DNA from: Eubacteriales bacterium | Lineage (GTDB): Bacteria; Bacillota; Clostridia; Lachnospirales; Lachnospiraceae | Direction: 5' to 3' | NCBI GenBank assembly: GCA_030536575.1 | Contig: JAUNPS010000040.1 | Span: 1 to 41,939, forward strand | DNA length: 41,939 nt | Shown here: positions 39,202-41,939 of the stretch, piece by piece | How the letters are laid out: every line of letters starts with the position of its first letter | Numbering within the stretch: position 1 is the first letter of the stretch | The notes under the pieces: generated by a model | The model's input: the letters and a program-made list of their open reading frames with translations, nothing else | What the model was told of the DNA's origin: nothing | Database searches by the model: none | Made by a program: the position numbers and the translations under genes

Positions 39202-39960
39202 TTACCTTTCCGAAATCTTTTCCCGTCCGGAAAGATATTCGATGCTTTTCCGATACTTTTCCAATGAATTCACTTCCACAAGAACCGAGGCGTCCGGACG
39301 CAGGGCAGGCAGAACCGTTTCCCATGCAATGTTCCCCTCGCCCAGCGGAAGATGCTCGTCGATCAAGCCGTGGTTGTCATTAATATGGTAATGACGGATG
39401 TAAGGCGCACAGGCCGCATGCCAGTCGGCAATCGCGGTTTTCGAAATGTGCGCATGGGCCAAATCCAGGCAGATGCCAAAGCGCTGCCCCTGCATCCGTT
39501 TCGCCAAAGCCGCCAGACAATCCGGCTCCTCATCAAACATATTTTCCATAAAAACAAACAGTCCCGGATAATCCGCAAGCAGCGCCCGAAAATAAGCCTC
39601 GTTCCGGTCAATCCAGCCGTCCCGGTAACTTTTTTCATAAAAATTCGGAATAAAATTCGTGTGGAGGATCATTCCTTTTACTTGCAGACGCAGCGCGATC
39701 TCACAGGCCTGCCGGATGCGGAAATCGCTGGCCCGGCGGATCATTGCATCCGAAGAATGAACGGTAATATCCAGAAAAGGCCCGTGAAGGGTGTCCTGGC
39801 TCCTGTCCCGCTTTAGCTGAAGATAGCCGTCGATGCGGCGCTCGACTTCCGCTTTCTGGTCGAGGATGCCAGGCAGCATGAAATCGTTATATTCGAACGG
39901 AATATCCATTGCCGCCCATTCTTCCAGGCGTTCAAAATCCGGTATGCCATGATACTTCAT
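39202..39960 (-). CDS. Sugar phosphate isomerase/epimerase-like TIM barrel protein
   Basis: A 252-residue protein of the xylose-isomerase-like/AP-endonuclease-2 fold. Metal-site residues are in place: Glu in FVFMENMFDEE, Asp and His in ICLDLAHAHIS, His in HYHINDNHG and Glu in SVLVEVNS. Such proteins isomerise or epimerise sugars, or act as hydrolases on related compounds. Here it overlaps the cyclase gene by 4 bases (ATGA) and precedes the GT39 gene by 26 bases, so it belongs to the glycosyltransferase operon and may supply or modify its sugar. The exact substrate cannot be read from the sequence. Confidence 0.8.
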   Translation of the reverse strand: MKYHGIPDFERLEEWAAMDIPFEYNDFMLPGILDQKAEVERRIDGYLQLKRDRSQDTLHGPFLDITVHSSDAMIRRASDFRIRQACEIALRLQVKGMILHTNFIPNFYEKSYRDGWIDRNEAYFRALLADYPGLFVFMENMFDEEPDCLAALAKRMQGQRFGICLDLAHAHISKTAIADWHAACAPYIRHYHINDNHGLIDEHLPLGEGNIAWETVLPALRPDASVLVEVNSLEKYRKSIEYLSGREKISER

Positions 39961-41765
39961 ACTCCTGCCTCCTGTCCTTTTGGCGGTTCTACGCGATCCA
40001 GGGCATAGACCATGATGCTCCTGGACTTCCCTTTCAAAGGAATTTCGCCGATTTCGGTTACTGCAATGCGGTCCCGCAGCCCTTCGTATACGGACTCGCT
40101 GATCAAGATCTGCCCGGCCTTTGCGTTTGCTTCCAGGCGGGCCGCAGTGTTCACGGTGTCTCCGATGGCGGTGTAGTCCATCCGGAAATCGGAGCCGATG
40201 TTTCCCACAACGGCATTGCCGCAGTTGACGCCGATCCCGTAGCTTACCGTTTTGCCGAAGCGTTCCTGGAATTTCGCGGCAATCCGTTCGCTGCCCGCCG
40301 CAATGTCTCTGGCGGCGCAGACGGCTTTATAGAGGTAATCTTCGCTGTCGAAGGGGGCGTTGAAGATAGCCATAGCCGCGTCGCCGATGAATTTGTCCAG
40401 AGTTCCGTCGTTCTGAAAAATGGCTTCGGTTACGAGTTCCAGGTATTCGTTGAGAATTTCCACGACTTGTTCGGGTTCCAGGGCTTCGCTGAGGGGCGTG
40501 AAGCCGCGGATATCGACGAAGAGGACGGCAATGTGGCGTTTTTCGCCGCCGAGCTTAATCTGGTAGTCGTGATTTTTGGAGATTTCTTCCACCACCTGGG
40601 GCGCAACGTATTTGCGGAAAGCGTGGATGATTTTTCGTTTTTGGAGAGCTTCCGCCGCGTATTTGCTGATGATGCTCCAGATCAGGACGGACAGAAGGGA
40701 CAGCGGAAGGGCGATCAGGTTGATGACGATTCCGCTTTCGTCCAGTTTCAGGCTGAGGAATGCCTGGCCCGCCAGGATTCCGGCTGTCACTAGAAAATTG
40801 ATCCATATCTTCAGCCTGGTAAACAGTACGGCCAGCGCAAAGGCGAGGGAAGCGTAGATTACCGCATTCCAGAAGGTACTCACAGGCTGAAGACAGCGCT
40901 GTTCCAAAAGGCTCTGGATAATGTTCGCGTGGATTTCCACTCCGTACATCTGGGTTCCCTTTTCGATGGGGACAAAATAGGAATCCCCCATACCGGCCGC
41001 ATGAGCGCCCACCAGGACGATGTTGTCTGCGAAGGCGGCGGCCGGGATCCTGCCCTCCAGGACGTCGATCAGGGATAGGGTCTCGTAAGTTTCCGGGCCG
41101 GCGGTGTAGTCGATGTAGATACCGCCGTTTGCGTCGGTTGGCATGGTGGAAATGAGGTCGGTTGTTTTATCGCCGCTTTGGGTGGCAAGGCGGACGATGG
41201 CGGATGCAAAGGACTGATAGCCGCCGTATTCCAGGAGGGTGTAGCGCACGCTGTTGTCTCTGGTGTCCTGTACGGTATTGACGAAACCGGTTTGGACGAG
41301 GCTTTCCAGCTCGCCAAACGGTGTTTCAACCAGGTCGATGTACAGAGGATTGGCTTGGGTTTTTCCGTCGATGGTTTCGAGTTTTGTGGTGAAGACCAGG
41401 TTGGAGGCCATGACAATGTTGGAATATTTCTGGCAGGCTTCCAGTAGGAGCTGGTCTTCTTCTCCTTTTTCATTTACAAGCAGGATATCCAGGCCGATGA
41501 CTTTGGGGGTGTAGGGGCCGCTGTTTAGGAGTTCGATCAGGTCGGCGTAGGGTTTGCGGGTCCAGGTTTCGAACTGGCCCAGGGCTTCCAGGGTTTTTTC
41601 GTCGATGGCGAGGATTTTGATGGTTGGGTCGGCGCGGTTTTCCTGTTGGTAGACGGCGTCCTGGAGGGTGAGGTTTAGAGTGGGGAACCACTGAAAGCTG
41701 ACCGCTAGGAAGGTCAGGAGGGCGAGGAGCAGGGCGGCGGCAAGGTTTGTTTTATTCTTTTTCAA
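39957..41765 (-). CDS. CHASE2-domain class III adenylate cyclase
   Basis: A 602-residue membrane sensor. One N-terminal helix (8-24), an extracellular CHASE2 domain (about 27-295; ILAIDEKTLEALGQFETWTR, VGAHAAGMGDSYFVP), then three helices (about 300-370) and a cytoplasmic cyclase domain (about 405-590). Metal-binding Asp418 (LFVDIRGF) and Asp462 (DKFIGD), purine-selecting Lys458 and Asp536 (GDTVN), and transition-state Asn539 and Arg543 are all present. The Lys/Asp pair predicts ATP as substrate, so it should make cyclic AMP. Translation begins at TTG (41765) with AAGGA upstream, overlapping the preceding gene by 14 bases. It probably couples an extracellular cue to the glycosyltransferase/FAAL operon it sits in. 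Confidence 0.88.
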   Translation of the reverse strand: MKKNKTNLAAALLLALLTFLAVSFQWFPTLNLTLQDAVYQQENRADPTIKILAIDEKTLEALGQFETWTRKPYADLIELLNSGPYTPKVIGLDILLVNEKGEEDQLLLEACQKYSNIVMASNLVFTTKLETIDGKTQANPLYIDLVETPFGELESLVQTGFVNTVQDTRDNSVRYTLLEYGGYQSFASAIVRLATQSGDKTTDLISTMPTDANGGIYIDYTAGPETYETLSLIDVLEGRIPAAAFADNIVLVGAHAAGMGDSYFVPIEKGTQMYGVEIHANIIQSLLEQRCLQPVSTFWNAVIYASLAFALAVLFTRLKIWINFLVTAGILAGQAFLSLKLDESGIVINLIALPLSLLSVLIWSIISKYAAEALQKRKIIHAFRKYVAPQVVEEISKNHDYQIKLGGEKRHIAVLFVDIRGFTPLSEALEPEQVVEILNEYLELVTEAIFQNDGTLDKFIGDAAMAIFNAPFDSEDYLYKAVCAARDIAAGSERIAAKFQERFGKTVSYGIGVNCGNAVVGNIGSDFRMDYTAIGDTVNTAARLEANAKAGQILISESVYEGLRDRIAVTEIGEIPLKGKSRSIMVYALDRVEPPKGQEAGV

Positions 41766-41939
41766 TGGTGTGTTTCCTTTTGCGTGCGAACAGGATCAGT
41801 TCTGCGGCGGCCAGCGGGAGCAGAAACAGGCTGACTGCTTTCGAGGTGGTGTCCGTCGGGTCTGTCGTGTCTGCGGAATCTGCTGTGTCCGTGGGATCAG
41901 TCGTATCGACCGAGTCTGTCGTGTCTGACGGATCGGTCG
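41752..41939 (-). CDS. Thr/Asp-repeat surface protein with C-terminal membrane anchor (partial)
   Basis: Only the last 61 or so codons are in the window; the gene continues beyond 41939. The visible part is a low-complexity TDP/TDT/SDT-type repeat, then a hydrophobic helix (VSLFLLPLAAAELILFA) and a basic tail RKRKHTIEKE. The order of Thr/Asp linker, helix and positive tail resembles a wall-spanning membrane anchor, but there is no LPxTG motif. It is translationally coupled to the CHASE2 cyclase. FecR-type proteins are often found next to CHASE2 cyclases and this could be one, but the identifying domain is not visible. Confidence 0.7.
   Translation of the reverse strand, partial: TDPSDTTDSVDTTDPTDTADSADTTDPTDTTSKAVSLFLLPLAAAELILFARKRKHTIEKE

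Noticed and set aside
39909-40793. 294-codon plus-strand open frame
   Set aside because: Antisense to the cyclase domain, whose catalytic residues are all intact on the minus strand.

Overview
The window looks like chromosomal DNA of a spore-forming Clostridia species, most likely a gut Lachnospiraceae. Pointers are strong GGAGG-type ribosome binding sites, TTG starts, decayed pieces of the sporulation gene spoIIID, YesM/YesN regulators beside a CUT1 sugar ABC transporter, many glycoside hydrolases, and small proteins typical of that family. The left ~9 kb is AT-rich and accessory; the right ~10 kb is clearly more GC-rich. Taxonomy is inferred from gene content only.

Bases 1-9,130 are a mobile and defence region made largely of remnants. 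A phage-type repressor tail and a small Lachnospiraceae protein come first. They are followed by a decayed chimera in which a release-factor gene (prfH) is fused to a von Willebrand A gene at an 8-bp microhomology. A compact rightward operon (2185-3677) encodes a ribbon-helix-helix protein, a minimal relaxase domain with an intact histidine motif, a shorter paralogue that has lost that motif, and an excisionase. A structured, possibly oriT-like, region precedes it. On the minus strand lie a Septu-type pair (ptuA intact, ptuB frameshifted), the C-terminal half of a tyrosine recombinase, and an intact RloB/AAA-ATPase pair resembling ATPase-plus-TOPRIM anti-phage systems. This last pair sits between two decayed copies of the 5' end of spoIIID. 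A third, shorter copy lies 20 kb away at 28926-28965, where it forms the end of an AraC gene.

Bases 9,130-31,570 are a carbohydrate utilisation locus. Reading leftward: two GH2 enzymes, the YesM/YesN two-component system, a CUT1 binding protein with two permeases, a domain-permuted GH3, a MATE transporter and a GH78 rhamnosidase-like enzyme. An AraC regulator diverges from the first GH2 gene; a second AraC regulator diverges from a GH43 gene. No transporter ATPase is encoded here, so a shared MsmK-type ATPase elsewhere is presumed.

Bases 31,570-41,939 hold an orphan LytTR response regulator, a short GC-rich repeat patch, and a tightly packed leftward operon. That operon encodes the tail of a Thr/Asp-repeat membrane-anchored surface protein, a CHASE2 adenylate cyclase, a TIM-barrel sugar isomerase-like protein, a GT39 membrane glycosyltransferase with an unusual GC-rich tandem-repeat insert, a GtrB-type glycosyltransferase, and a fatty-acyl-AMP-ligase/carrier/thioester-reductase fusion. 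Together these suggest a lipid-linked glycoconjugate or acyl-aldehyde pathway coupled to a cyclic-nucleotide sensor. I do not recognise it as a described pathway, and it is one of the two best candidates for a new system, with the mini-relaxase operon.
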